From the NCBI RefSeq assembly GCF_022682495.2, contig NC_071397.1:31883427-31947426 (forward strand): a DNA stretch of 64,000 bases, given 5' to 3'. The notes beneath the pieces were generated by a model. That model searched no databases. It was given only the letters and a program-made list of their open reading frames with translations, and was not told the origin of the DNA. A program made the position numbers and the translations under genes. How positions within the stretch are numbered: the first letter of the stretch is position 1; every line of letters starts with the position of its first letter. This document shows, in pieces, positions 20,428-54,769 of this stretch. The stretch is from Desmodus rotundus (lineage: Eukaryota; Chordata; Mammalia; Chiroptera; Phyllostomidae).

Positions 20428-22087
20428 GGAGAGTGATCCCTTTGGGACCTTGAAGCCTGGGCCATAACCTGTCTACAGCTTACTAGACCGAGAAACCAAG
20501 ATTCCTATCAGGCCTGCATACAGCTGCCTGTGGTCCAGAGAGTTGCTCAACACAGCAGGCAGTTGGTCTTTCTGCAGGCCTGGTGTGCAGCCCACCTGTG
20601 GCCCAGGAAGTCCACACAGAACTCCTGCTCCCTCTGCAAGCCACTTTGTGTAGCCCATGCTCTCTGAAGGCTTTCTGCACTTGAGATCTGAACCCATCTC
20701 AAGTTTATTCTTCCTTGGGTACTCTCCCTCAGCCCTAGAGTACTATTTAGAGATTCTTTATATCTTACACTTATTCTTATATTAAACATCTCCTGTTTAA
20801 TCTACTGTGTGATTTCTATTTCCTGATTAGATCCAGACTGCTACAGAATTGATGTTAGGAGTAGTCCCAGGAGATAGATCCCCTAATGATGGGACTGGGG
20901 GATTGGTTTGATTGTGCCCTTTGACTTGAGTGCAGTACTCAAGGAGGAGAAACCATCAAAACAGATTGAGAGGCAGTGGCCAGAAAAATAGGAGGAAACC
21001 AGAGTATCTTGCTGTCTTGGAAGGCAAGCAAAGTGTATCAGTAAATGGCTATGAAGGGAGAAAACATTAACGTATAAAATCTTCATCTTCTGGTCTATGT
21101 GTAACTGTTCCTATTGCCTTGAATGACATTCTTCTGAAACATGAAATACCATCGAGGTCGTAGGGAAATGGGGATACAGAGCAAGGGAAGAAGGAAATGT
21201 ATACAAGGGAATAGCAAATGCAAATGGAAAGAGGCTAAGAAAGGTATTTGGAGACCAGATAATAAGGGTTCTTCAATAACTTTTCTGTACTTTCATGATG
21301 AATCACTTCAAAGTAAACTCCTTTAAGAAGCAAGCATTCCCCATCATCTGCCATGAACGGGATCACTCTCTCTCTGCCACCTCTGATTGCAGCTCACTGT
21401 GGCTTTATCCTAACATTTACTGCATTGCCTCATAGCTGTGTGTCCAGTTACTAGTCTGCAAAGTCTTTGAGGACACGGACTGGGATTATTCATTGCTGTA
21501 AGTCCAACCTTTCTCCAAAATGGTAATAAAATTGACCAATTTATAACTGACCTCCTTTTTCTTCTGTTGCTTATACCCTGCCTAAATTGATCATGAACTA
21601 TGCCTCTCAATAGCAGAGATTTGATTTTCTACTTTTCTAATTACTCAACAGCTAGTATATTTGAAATTAACTAGAGTAGAAGGGAAGGAAATTCATTGAC
21701 AAGCAAGTTATGTTTTGTAAAATATTATCTGTAAGGTCCAAATATTTTCTGGTGACATGTTTTTTATTCTTCTTTTTCTTAAATCTCTTCTCTATAATCA
21801 TGGCAGTAAAATCGGCTTTTAAAATCCAGGGACCGTAACACTGTGTTTCTAGGGGTTCTCTAATTTTGGTTGATCATCTCTTTAACATAGATAGATAAAA
21901 CAGTGCAACTTAAGATCAAAGAGGATTCCCTTAACTCGTAAAATGGATGTGCAGTAAAGGACTGACTCCGTAGATTTAGGGTGTTCAGACTGTGTACATG
22001 CCAAGGAAAGGACTGGCGCCTGACAGACTCCTGGAAGCTAACTTCTAAGCCCATGGAATATCCTAGCTGGTAAAGTGCCTTTGTATA

Positions 22088-22275
22088 GCCCTGGCCGGGA
22101 AGCTCAGTTGGCATGGTGTTGTCCTGATACACCAAGGTTGTGGGTTCAATCTCTAGTCAGGGTGCATACAAGAATCAACCAATGAATGCATAAATAAGTA
22201 GAATAACAAATTGATGGCTCTCTCTCTCTCTCCTCTTCCCTTAGTCTCTCTGTAAATCAATTAATAAAACAATTT
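22088..22275 (+). mobile_element. VES-type SINE
   Basis: The head gccctggccgggaagctcag is followed by 'gtgggttcaatctctagtca', a CT stretch and an A-rich tail. L1 sequence follows directly. Confidence 0.85.
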
Positions 22276-22745
22276 TGGAAGGCAAACAATCCAATTAAAA
22301 AATGGGCAAAGGACCTGAATAGACACTTCTCCAAGGAGAAAATACAGATGGCCCATAGACAAGTGCTCAACATTTGAAGAAAGGCTAACATCACTATCAT
22401 CAGACAGACACAAATTAAAACCATAATGAGATATCACCTCATGCCTGTCAAATAGGCTATCAGTAAATCAACAAACAACGAGTGCTGGTGAGGATGTGGA
22501 GAAAAGGGAACCCTTGTGCACTGCTAGTGGGAATGCAGAGTGGTGCAGCCACTGTGGAAAACAGTGTGGAGTTACCTCAAAAACTTAAAAATGGAACTGC
22601 CTTTGGCCTAGCAATCCCACATCTGGGAATATATCCTAAGAATCCCAAATCACCAATTCAAAACACACATGCAGCCCGATGTTCACAGCAGCGTTATTTA
22701 CAATAGCAAGATCTGGAACATCCAAAGTGCCCTCAGGAGATGAGT
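22276..22745 (+). mobile_element. L1 ORF2 3' fragment
   Basis: It encodes broken pieces of the ORF2 C-terminal region ('aaatgggcaaaggacctgaa', 'ggaatatatcctaagaatcc'). It is truncated at both ends and is not coding. Confidence 0.8.
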
Positions 22746-24169
22746 AGATAAAAAGCTGGCCTGCCTGTCTCAGCCCCTGCCTGTGCAGATCGTTCCCTCT
22801 GCAGCTGACAAGTCCTCCCTCCATTGCAGACCACACGCAGAAGGCCAGTCAGAAGAGAAAACCTCCAAGAAAAGCCAAATTGAATGCCTTAAGGCAGAAA
22901 GCCACTTACATGACCACGGAGGAGAATGCTGGAGGCGCTCTCTGCTTTAGATCCCAGAGAGCATCTGAGGTGCTTTTTGGATACTGGTCTGGATTTTGCA
23001 AGATGTAAATGCAGCCCTGGAGGGGCCACTGAGGAATGGCCACCTGCCTTGTTTCCAGTGTTCATCCCACTCACACACCTAGTCCATGGGCAAGAACACA
23101 TGTGGGCATGGATGGGAACAGGAAGGACAGGAAACTCTACCCAGGAGCAAAACAAACAAAAATTGAAACCTGAGGGGTTGTTACAAGACTGTGGCATGGA
23201 AAGGGACTTGGTTCCAAAACAGTGTCATCAACCCCTGAGCTGGCCAAGCGTTGCTCCTCCACCTCTGCCTGCCACTCACCTCCTAGGCAATTAGATTTTC
23301 ACAGACCTGGACTGAGGGGGAGGGTAGGTATGAGGGGAGGGTGTGTGGGAGGGTGTGGATGAGCTGACTGCAGACATCTAGAGAACAGAGTAGAGGTCAA
23401 CAGTCTTACCACTTCCAGGCCACCACACCTCCACGTTCTCTCTAAGGAGCCCTGAGCAGGCCCAGAGGTCCCTGAGGGCTGGAGTGCACCTGTGCTGCTG
23501 TGGCTCAGCGCAGCCCTGGTAACCCTGGGGTGAAGGCACAGAGCTCCTGTCCTGGCCTCACCTTGCTGCTGACCCTCAGCCCTCCACCTTTTCTGCATTC
23601 TTTTTGCTTTTTCCAGTGCCCATTTTCCCTCACCACCAGGGTTCATTTAACGGATGGTGGGAACCTTGTGATCAATCAAATTCACACCGAGAAGGTAGAA
23701 GCTCCTATGGATTACAGATCCCAGGGCATGGGCGTTTTTAAATTTGAAAGAAAATGTTGGTGGAGATAATAATGGGGTGAGGGACACTTGTAGGGGTCCG
23801 AAGATTCAAGTGCCTGCTCTGTAGGTAGGTAGCTGGGCTGCATGGACGTGGGCCTGGGCCCGGGCAGGAGGAAGAAGGCGTGAGGTAGTAGAGACCCGCA
23901 GGGAACCCTCTCCCTCGTCCCAGTCTCTTCCACTGGGTCAAGCGATCCCCTTCTTGGCGCTGGGCAAATGTCCTGAGATTTCTGAGGATGCCCCACAGCC
24001 TGTCACCAGGTGCTCAGCACAGACACACCTGGGACTAAGGGACACACCCACCTCAGCTTCTCCTCCAGGCTCTCTGCTTCTCCTTCATAGTTCAGATTCT
24101 AGAGACAATGATGTTCCCAGAAAAGGAAGCTGTTGAGTAATGGGGTGTAGGGGGAGGCTGCTTTACTTC

Positions 24170-25200
24170 CCCTCTCAGGTCGGCTACAGCACTGTCGGGC
24201 TCCGGCTGTCTGTGGTGTCTTGCTCACTCTCATGGCCAGCATGTGGCAGCTGCTGCCGCCCATGGCCCTACTGCCTCTGGCTTCCACGGGCACAGAGCTG
24301 AAGGTCTCCCAAAGGCTGTGGTGTCCGTGAACCCTGAATGGGTCCGGGTGCTCGAGAGGGACAATGTGACTCTGAAATACCAGAGGACCCACATGGAGGG
24401 GGACAATTTCACACAGTGGTGGCATAATGAAAACCTCCTTCCAAACTAGACCTCCAGCTACTTCAACCCCTCAGCCGGAGTTAAGGTCAGTGGGGAGTAC
24501 AGGTGTCAGACCGACCTCTCTGCACTCAGTGACCCATGGCAGCTCCAAGTCCACACTGCCTGGCCGCTGTTCCAGGCCCCTTGGTGGGTGTTCCAGGAGG
24601 GTGACCCCATCATGCTGAGGTAGCGCGGCTGGAAGGACATTCCTGTTCACGAGGTCCAATATTTCCAGAGTGGCAGAGGCAAGAAGTTTTCTTATCAGAA
24701 GTCTGACTTCTAAATTCCAAAGGCAACAACAGGCAAACACAATGGCTCCTACTTCTGCAGGGGGATTTGGGAACTCTTACCATGTCTTCCGGAGGCTGGG
24801 AACGTCATTGTTCAGGGTCTGGCAATTCCACCCATCTCACCAGGGAGGCTAACCATGTTCTGCCTGGTGCTGGGACTTCTGTTGGCAGTGGACTGTATGG
24901 GGGGATACACGGGCCTGTATCTCTCCGTGCACAGAGACCTTCGAAGTTCATGGAGAAACAGGACAAATGATAATGTCACATGGAGCAAGAGCCCTCAGGA
25001 CAGACAGGAGCAATAAAAGCAGAACCTCTGAACCTCTCTCTCTATTCACAATTCGATCACCCCTAACACCCACCTCTCAGAGCAGCAGGAAATCTACACC
25101 TCAGAATCCAGGCTGAGGGTCCTTCACCCAACTCTATTTTCTCTTGGTCTCCAATGGAAAGGAAGGGCATGCTTTCTGTAATATTATTGCCATTTTTAGT
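24170..25200 (+). pseudogene. FCGR3P (descriptive): FCGR3 (CD16)-like processed pseudogene
   Basis: The parent is the low-affinity IgG Fc receptor III: signal peptide, two Ig domains, a membrane segment and a short tail. Here all exon-equivalents are fused without introns: MWQLLPPMALL at 24241, then [43 protein letters not shown], and a membrane segment with VDCMGGYTGLYLSV, ending at a stop near 25014-25016. It is dead: a frameshift follows the signal peptide, stops occur at 24448-24450, 24620-24622 and 24711-24713, and the first Ig-domain Cys is Tyr. The fused exons show retrotransposition. The 3' limit is uncertain and no clear poly(A) tail is seen. It could derive from another FCGR paralogue, but FCGR3 fits best. 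Confidence 0.87.
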
Positions 25201-25309
25201 ACTTAATCTGGTTTTTAAATATTATCTTTAATTATAGTTGACATTTAATGTTATGTTAGTTTGGGGTGTACATCATGATTAAACATTTAGTACACCTCAC
25301 AAAGACAGT

Positions 25310-25940
25310 AAAGGGCCTGTGATCTTCAGGGCCCACCAGGAAACCCCTGTAAGCAGCTGCATTACCAGGAATTGAAGTCTCAGAGCTACACAAACATCTG
25401 ACACAGTAGAGCAACAATACGGTCTCTGGATGGTGACTCTTGGAAAAAAAAATTTTTTAAGTGTCTTTGTACGTACCTGGGGCTTTGGGCCATGCCAGAG
25501 GGTTTACACTAACAGTGTGATTTGGTCTATGCTGCATCAGTCTGACCTCTGGGGGGGTCAGAGACTGAGTAACAGGTCAGTCATGCAGGCACAGAGTGGT
25601 AAGACTCCCGGTCAAAGCCCTGGCTACCCCGGTGCGGGCTAGCTTCCCGGGTTGGTGATACTTCGCACTGTCACACATCATTGCTAGGAAAACTACGCGC
25701 TGTCCATAGGACTCCCAAGGGACAGACAACTGGAAGCTTATGCCTGGTCCCTCCTGGACCCTGTCCTGTGTGCCTTTTGCCTTTGCTGAATTTAATCTGT
25801 ATCCTTTCACTGTAATAAACCATAACCATGAATATGACAGCTTTTCTGAGTTCTGTGAGTCCTTCTAACTCATCATTAAACCTGAGGATGGGCAGCCACA
25901 GCCCCTGCTGACGCTGCCACAATCATCACCTCAGCCAAGG
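25310..25940 (+). mobile_element. Possible solo LTR of an endogenous retrovirus
   Basis: The 3' half reads 'cactgtaataaaccataacc' and 'tctgagttctgtgagtcctt', a layout common in mammalian ERV LTRs (polyadenylation signal followed by R/U5). No gag, pol or env is present. The 5' limit is a guess. Confidence 0.45.
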
Positions 25941-26484
25941 CAACAAAATGCCCAAGACCCTCGTACTCAGTACACCTCTGAGTACAATCTCTAGGATTCC
26001 CAAAAGCCTGGTCCCCAGCTCGGCTCACTGGGGATTTTCAAACTGGAAGGCAATCTAACTTAACAGTAAGTTCCAAGCAGGGCCCTCAACAAATTATATA
26101 CAGCAGTGGTGATCCAGAGGTAGACCCCAAGACCCCAGCTGGCCATCAGTAAGAAACAGATGAGCAACCCCACCTTCTCACCACCTGGCAACACCTCCAC
26201 TCCAACATTGACTCCCTCCTGGTCCACTCGAGAAGAGAAGGCTACTAGCCAGAAATAAAATGGGATTTCTTCCTGGAATGAAAAGTAAACACAACTGAGG
26301 GTGGTTTGGGGGATTCTCAACACAAATGGCAACAGACTAACTGCAGCATAATGAAGAGCTTTATCTTCTTTTACAATAGAAATCCAGTTACATATCTATC
26401 CCTGCCAAAACATCTTATCTTTGGGTCTGTGATTAATGTGTCTACAGGAAAGAGAAAGATTTCATTTAAATATATATCACGTGA

Positions 26485-26672
26485 CCCTGGCCAGCTACCT
26501 CACTTGGAGTATGGTCCCAGTGTACCAAGGTTGTGGGTTCAATTTCTGGTCAGGGCATGTATTAGAAGCAACCAATAAATGCATAAAGCAGTGGAACAAC
26601 AAAGAGATGTTTCCTTCTCTCTATCCCTTCCTCTCTCTCTCTAAAATCAATATATAAAATTAAAAAAATAAA
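26485..26672 (+). mobile_element. VES-type SINE
   Basis: The head ccctggccagctacctcact and 'ttgtgggttcaatttctggt' identify it. The flanks 'aaatatatatcacg' and 'aaatatatatcatg' are the probable target-site duplication. Confidence 0.85.
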
Positions 26673-27082
26673 TATATATCATGGGGAGAAATTAGTAAAA
26701 TTGAAAATGTAGGCTTGTGATTCTCTTATTAAAGACTCAAACTATTGATTTAAAAGTATTCATAAATATAATGTTGTATAGTCCTTGAAAATGACATGTC
26801 TGTATTTATTGTCATAGTAAAATGTCCACAATAAACTATGATATGTAAAAGTAGATTACATAACAGTGTACATATCCTATATTCATTAAAAACATCAAAA
26901 ATACATCATCAAAATTTAATTAAACCCAATGCTGGCTACAATGTGATGACATAATCTTACACTATTAGTATAACCTGACACAAAGTTTTTAGGAAGTTAA
27001 CTTAGCGGTTTTCAAAAATTTAAACATTGAAGAGTCCTTCAACCCAGTGTTTTCACTTATAGAAAGAGCACTATAAATTCAT

Positions 27083-27288
27083 TTTTTGTAAGACTTTATT
27101 TATTTTTAGAGAGAGAAGAAGGGAGGGAGAAAGGGAGAGAAACATCCATGTGCAAGAGAAACATCCATCGGTTGCCCCTTGAATAGTGGAACTGGGACCC
27201 AACAGGCAGCCCAGGCACGTGCCCTGAACCAGGGATCTATTACCCGGAGGAATGATGCCCAACCAACCGAGCCACACCAGTCAAGGCC
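27083..27288 (-). mobile_element. VES-type SINE
   Basis: T-rich tail 'agactttatttatttttaga', GA-rich stretch, and a reversed head ending 'gccacaccagtcaaggc'. Confidence 0.85.
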
Positions 27289-27439
27289 ACACCAGAAATT
27301 TTAAAAAGATATCTGTACAAGGATGATCATTATTTCAAAAAATTAGAAACAACCCAAATGCCCCCAATAGGAATTGATTAAATAAATTACAGTTCACATA
27401 CACAACTGAATATTACATAGCAGTAAAAAGTGAGGGAGA

Positions 27440-28065
27440 CTGATAAACACCGACATGGAGAGAGTAAAAAATACGACCCAGCAATTCCACTGCTGGGATT
27501 ATACCCTAACAGCCCTGAAACACCAACCCAAAAGAACCCATGCACCCCAATGTTCATAACAGCACAATTTACAATAGCCAAGTATTGGAAGCAACCTAAG
27601 TGCCCATCAGCAAATGAGTGGATCAAAAAACTATGATACATTTACACAATGGAATACTACGCAGCAGAGAGAAAGGAGCTCCTACCCTTTGCAACAGCAT
27701 AGATGGAACTGGAAAGCATTATGCTATGTGAAATAAGCCAGGCGGTGAGGGACAAATACCATAGGATCTCACCTTTAACTGGAACATAATCGACAAAAGA
27801 AAAAAGCAAACAAAATATAACCAGAGACATTGAAATTAAGAACAATCTAACAATAGCCAGAGGGGAGGGGGAAGGGGACAGTGGGGAGAAGGGTTTTAAG
27901 GAACTACTTATAAAGGACACATGGACAAAACCAAGGGGGAGGATGGAAGCAAGGGAGGGAGGTGGGTTTGGCCGGGGTGGGGGGAGTGGTGGGGAGAAAA
28001 TGCAGACAACTGTAATTGAACAATACAGTAATTTTAAAAAATAAAATTTAAAAAAATACATTGTT
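27440..28065 (+). mobile_element. L1 3' end (ORF2 end and 3'UTR)
   Basis: It contains 'acccagcaattccactgctg', 'gtgcccatcagcaaatgagt' and the bat L1 3' end 'gacaactgtaattgaacaat' followed by an A-rich tail. It is 5'-truncated and does not code for a full protein. Confidence 0.85.
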
Positions 28066-28084
28066 AAAAAAAGAGGTGAAGTGA

Positions 28085-28290
28085 GCCCTGGTGGGAGTAG
28101 CTAGGTTGGTTGGGCGTCTTCTTCTGCAAACCAAACCAAAAGGTCCCTGGTTCCACTCCCTATCAGGGCACATGACCAAGGTTCAGGTTTTGTCTGTCCC
28201 CTGGTGGGGCACGTGGGGAGGCAACCAATGTGTGTTTCTCTGCCTCTCTTTCTCCCTCTGAATCAATAAAAAGAAAAGAAAAAAAAACAA
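28085..28290 (+). mobile_element. VES-type SINE (diverged)
   Basis: The head gccctggtgggagtagctag, 'ggttccactccctatcaggg' and an A-rich tail identify it. Confidence 0.8.
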
Positions 28291-29026
28291 AGTAAAAAAA
28301 TACATAGCCACAGTATTATAGGTGCAAAATAATAGTTGCATTAGTATTGTACTAATAAACTAGGAGGAATTAGCAAGAAAGTGCTGATAATGATTATAGA
28401 GGTGGGGATTGGAAGACCGGTGGAAGATGCAAGTTCTTTAGCTCTCAAAAGTTTTGTAAGATTTAAATTGTGTAAAAGAATGCAATATTTTAATGTAATA
28501 ACAGCAAAATTATGTACTTGATTGATTTTAATTATCAGAATAAAACTCCCACACAGGTTGTTTCATTATTTAACCAAAGGTTTCTTAAGGAAGGTTGTAA
28601 AAATATCAATTCCCAAAGGCTGGACATTTAACCTTCAACTGTTGGATTCCCCCAATTAACCACCATGAATCTTTCATCCCCAAACGTACTTGAACTCCTT
28701 TCAAATCTCTTCCTACTCAGACTCCACTCAGTATAGAAAAACAGAAGTCAAGTTGATAGTGTGCCAGAACATTCACAGAATCTGATAAAGAAGTACTCAA
28801 AATCATTGTTCGTAGGTGGCCGCCTGGCGATCAAGGCTGCAACTTGCCTGAAAGGGCAAGAAATGACCCAGTAGGAGGCCCCACTCCAGATCCACAGGTT
28901 ATCAGACAACCTGCACCCACCAGGATACAGGTACACTCGCCAAATCCACCACGCTGTTTGAGCGTCCAAAAGTCGCGCCAAACCTCCAGTCCGCGGCGAC
29001 AGCCGCCGGCGACGTGCGCTGCGCCG

Positions 29027-29046
29027 TGACATCAGAGCAAGATGGC
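29027..29046 (+). promoter_or_regulatory. MTO1 core promoter motifs (CRE-like and YY1-like)
   Basis: TGACATCA at 29027-29034 is CRE-like and AAGATGGC at 29039-29046 matches the YY1 motif often found just downstream of the start site in TATA-less housekeeping promoters. The region is GC-rich with no TATA box. Transcription probably starts close by; this is inferred from motif and position. Confidence 0.4.
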
Positions 29047-29136
29047 TGCTCCCTGGAGATTTACTTTCACGCCCTAAAATTTTGCGCGTCGCCTGTGTCA
29101 GGTTTAAAGTCAGCCAGACTCTGCCTTTTTCCAACC

Positions 29137-50472
<21,336 letters not shown>

Positions 50473-50631
50473 CTTTCTAGTCAAGGAAAACCTTTAGTTA
50501 ATATAAGTATATTGATAGGAGATAAATATTTCTATATAGCACCTGTTAAAATAACCTTATTAGTTATTACAGGTTTGTCATTAATTTATGAAGAAGACAG
50601 AGTATCATTGTGCTTTTTGTATATCTGAAAA

Positions 50632-50637
50632 AATAAA
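50632..50637 (+). terminator. MTO1 polyadenylation signal
   Basis: AATAAA lies 160 bp after the stop codon and is followed by a T-rich stretch, giving a short 3'UTR. Confidence 0.75.
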
Positions 50638-51877
50638 CTCTTAATTTATACTCTTTCTCTTAGGTGCTCTAATACTATGAGGCTATTAATATAAGTTTGT
50701 GCACAGTTCGTTAAAGAGAGACATAGTGTACCTAAAACTGAAGCTGAGAAAAAAGCTTGCAATTTGCCCCTTCATAAAGACTTTGTCCATTAAATGTACC
50801 AAATTAAAAGTCTTATCATTCAGTTTGTTTTGAAAGTTAGTGGTCTTCTGCTTCTTTATGCTAGGTTAGGAGGTGATTTCAGAGCCCTCCAATTTTTATA
50901 GGTAAAAATTTGAAACTATACAAAATTATGCAAGGTCATTCAGCTAATTTCCAATATTGGAATATGGAGGGTGAAAGCTGACTTCTAAAACTTATGTACT
51001 TCTACAGGAAATCCTTACCAGTAATTGTCTTTGAACTAATGAATGTTCATTAATCCCTATAGAATAGAAGGACTGGAAATCATGGTTTCCTGTCATCCAC
51101 AATGTGGAAAATTTCTTGGTAACCTGGTTAAGGCAGAATAAAGTAAAGGAAGGGAGAAGAAAGTAAAGGTAGTTATTTTATATCATACAATGTCTTTTTT
51201 ATGAAACTGTCATGGCCACAATTTCTTAACATTGAAGACAAATCTGTAGTAATTGGTGACTAGTGTTCCCATGTTTTCAAGTCAGAATTGACAGAGAAAT
51301 CAGAACGATGTTGGCATTCCCCTTCCCCTCCAGGACTTGCCATGTAGACCCAGGGTGAGGGTGGGATGACCAGCTGGGCCCTTCGGCTGGCTCCTTAGAC
51401 AGCTTTCTGGAGAGGCTACAGGATGAACACAGCCAAGTGGGTCAGAAGGCCCTGCTTGTCCCTGGAAATGCCCACTCAGATCTCCCATCAGCCTAGAGAC
51501 ACTCCCATGTCAGCTTCAGGCCACAGCAGATGACTAGGTTCTAAGAAACTGGAAGTCACTTTGACTATACCTCTAGGTGTTAAGCCTGATCATTAGTTAA
51601 GGGAGCCAAACATCTTGCTATAATTGTATATGGCCACTTGGATAGAGCTCCGTTTTCATGGATTTGTGTCATCTAATGTTAGTCTTTGCATAAAGCAGTC
51701 AGGTTCAGGAGCAAGTAAAAAGTACTTGTAATGCTGGATTATTTAGCAGTGATGAATTCTTTTTGATACTTGATGTAGTAATTTCAAAAAGTGGTAACTT
51801 TTAGTTATAGGAGAATTAGTTATCTGGGCAGAATTCTTACTGCAGAGATGATATTGATTATACTAATGCATTATATT

Positions 51878-51963
51878 TTTTTCTGTAATTTTTTTATTGT
51901 TCAATTACAGTTCTCCCCATTTTTCCCCCATTACTCTCCCCCTGCTCTACCCACCACCCTGCA
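51878..51963 (-). mobile_element. L1 3' end fragment
   Basis: 'tttattgttcaattacagtt' is the reversed bat L1 3' end followed by C-rich 3'UTR text. Confidence 0.7.
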
Positions 51964-52246
51964 TTGTATTTTTTTAAAGAAGGTGTCATATGGTAATTGG
52001 TTAGCTCTAGAAAGGAAACCACTGTTTGAACTTGTTTTTCGGATTAAATACAATAGTAGAAGCAGTGAATGGAGTGCGTAGTGAATGGAATATAACAAAA
52101 ATTTATTTTGAGGAAATAGAAAGTTTCTAAATGCTTTGATAGATTTTTGACAGCTGCAGTTTGGGGCTAATGACATTACACATAAAAAGAAATTTACCTT
52201 TTGTAATGCAATTGCATTACAATAGTAACCACTGAAAAATGTTCAA

Positions 52247-52454
52247 CAAGCCCTGACAGGTATGGCTCAGTGAATTGAGAGCCAGCCTGCGAACCAAAGG
52301 GTTGCTGGTTCGATTCCCAGTCAGGACACATGCCTGGGTTGCAGGCCAGGTCCCCAGTAGCAGGCGCGTGAGATGCAACCACACATTGATGTTTCTCTCC
52401 CTCTCTTTCTCCCTTTCTCTCTCTCTCAAAATAAATAAAATCTTTTTCAAAAAA
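52247..52454 (+). mobile_element. VES-type SINE with perfect target-site duplication
   Basis: Flanked by 'gaaaaatgttcaa' at 52234-52246 and 52455-52467. The head is 'gccctgacaggtatggctca'. Confidence 0.95.
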
Positions 52455-53619
52455 GAAAAATGTTCAATGACAAACATTGTTATATGTTCTGACATGTAGT
52501 TTAGGATATGAAACCTCTTTAAATCTACAATTTCAAGTAACATGTTAACTTACACAAAACTACCTGACTTGAAAGAATATTTTGAAACAGTCCACTCTCT
52601 GGTGCTGCTAACCAGAGTGCTGCAGGCTGGATGCCCTAGGAAAAAGCTAAGAATGCAGCCTCAGGCCAGTCACTTCACAGAAGAACCCCAGCAGTGACAG
52701 TACTCAGCCTCCAACAGAAGCAGCCACACTCGTGATTTCCTCTACCCACCACAGACCACATTGCCTAGTAAAAGCTAGGACTAAAGTTCATTTCAACAGA
52801 AACACCAAAATAAAAAGAGGAAACAGCTAGGAAACATTAGCATTTGTGAAGTTACTGGGGGTGGAGGGAGGATAAAGATAGGGACCTATGCTAAATTAAA
52901 CCATCGCTGCCTTGAATTATAAAGTTCCCTTATAGCCAAGAGTTTGGATTTTAGTTCCGATTGTTTTAAAGTATTTTGTCATTTTTGAGTTTCAACCTAC
53001 ATTGGAAGAGCCATGAGTTTACTTCAGAAATCGGAACTTTGAGAAAAATGCCCTGTCCAAGAGAAGTGGTCAGAAATACCAGGGAAGCCACCAAAAGCGA
53101 CTATAGAGACTCCTTTGGGGCTGGCAGAGCTGCTAGTGCTGGAAGGCACGCAGTGAAGATAAACTGCTTCCTTTAGGCTCCCCCTTCACAGTCCTCCTAA
53201 AGTTGCACTTCACTCCACTCCACCTTAATTTTTAGTACCTCTCTTACCTTAACTGTGTAACCAGGTAAAAGCTTCTTGAGTGCAGGCAATGCCATAGTTG
53301 TGGGCACTTAGGACTTGTTTTTTGAGAGAATGAATGAATATTACTAAATGCAAGAGATGGCAAAACTAAAACAGCTGAATAAACAATAAAAATATGACAC
53401 AGATACTAAAAACTACATACTTTTGTGTCTGCCCTTCTTTTTCTCCATAGCTCTTCCATCTTCACCCTCTCTACAGCTTCATTTCCTCCCTATCTTCAAA
53501 CACTGTCCCTGCTTTCCAAAGCTCCTAATGTAATAGTAAAGCTTAGTTCTATGATATTTATATATTTAATTTTATTTTACTTAAGCATATTTTTAGTATT
53601 TCCCAACCTAAAGGCCAGA

Positions 53620-54590
53620 TGAAAGATGCAACAGTAAAAAGAATTCATGGAATGGAAGAAAATATTTGCAAATCATATACCTAACAAGTGGTTACTATTT
53701 AGAATATAAAGACTCCTATAACTCAACCAAAAAAACAAAAAAACAATTTAAAAAGTGGGCAAAGGAGTGAATAGCCATTTCTCCAAAGAAGTTACATAAA
53801 TGGCCAATAACCACATGAAAAGATGCTCAACTATTGCGACTCACTAGGAAAATGCCCATCAAAACCACAGTGGGATGCCATCTCACACCTATGAGGACGG
53901 TTATTATCCAACAGTAAATAACAAGTGTTGGCAAGGCTGTAGAAAAATTGGAACCATCAGGTACTATTGGTGGAAATGTAAAATGGTACAGCAGCTATAT
54001 AAAACAGTATGACAGTTCCCTCAAAAATCAGAATTACTATTTGATCCAACAATTCCACTCCTAGTTATATACTCAAAAGGATTGAAATCAGGCTCTCGAA
54101 GACCCTTGAACAAGGTCATGTTCATAGTAGCATTATTGACAGTAGCCAAAAGGTGGGAGCAAACTAAGTGCTCATTGACAGATGCACAGATTAAGAAAAT
54201 ATATAAATAAAATGGAGTATTTTTCAGCCTTGAAAAGGAAGGGGATTCTGACACACATTACAACAGGGATGAGCTTGGAGGACACATTTTGCTAAGTGAA
54301 ATAAAGCCGTCACAAATGGACAAATATTGGGTGATTTCATGCATATGGGGTACCTGCAGTATCTAGTGTAGAAGAGTGCTTGCCAGGAGTTGGGGGGAGG
54401 GAGGAACGGGGACTTTACAATTCAGTGGGCACAGAGGTCAGTTTTGCACGGTGATAAGTGCTCTGGAGGAGGACGGTGCTGATGGCTGCACAGCAATGTG
54501 CATGTACTTAATGCCATTCTATGCTTAAACATGGCTAGGCTGCTAAGTTTTATGTTGTGTGTATTTTACCACAAATTTTTTAAAGCCAAA
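53620..54590 (+). mobile_element. Old L1 3' part
   Basis: 'ggaagaaaatatttgcaaat', 'gaatagccatttctccaaag', 'tttgatccaacaattccact' and the 3'UTR-like text to about 54590 are the usual order of L1 ORF2 end plus 3'UTR. It is degraded. Confidence 0.75.
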
Positions 54591-54769
54591 TGAATTAATT
54601 TGTATATATATCACACAGCTCCAAAATCCATTTGGTTTATTTATTGATAATTCATCCACCTCTTCTAAAAATGTAGGTGAGACATTTTAAAGAAAACAGA
54701 ACAATTCAAAATTAAAGATCAGCTGAGTAAAAAGGAGATTATGCTTAAATGTCAAATTCTAACTAATTG

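Larger units (their letters stand above)
17347..24169. other. CGAS-MTO1 intergenic region, left part
   Basis: It holds the CGAS upstream region, an L1 3' piece (18005-18375), four SINEs, an L1 ORF2 3' piece (22276-22745) and otherwise unassigned sequence. Positions 22746-24169 are moderately GC-rich with no gene I can support. A 17-bp direct tandem repeat lies at 20394-20427. Confidence 0.5.
25201..29000. other. CGAS-MTO1 intergenic region, right part
   Basis: It contains a short antisense L1 piece (25210-25310), a possible ERV LTR (about 25310-25940), three SINEs and an L1 3' end (27440-28065). Positions 28300-28960 show no repeat or gene that I recognise and lead into the GC-rich MTO1 promoter. 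Confidence 0.5.
50660..54610. other. MTO1-EEF1A1 intergenic region, left part
   Basis: It holds a short antisense L1 3' end (51878-51963), a SINE (52247-52454) and a longer L1 (53620-54590). Positions 50660-51870 and 52600-53600 show no gene or repeat that I can name with confidence. Confidence 0.5.
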
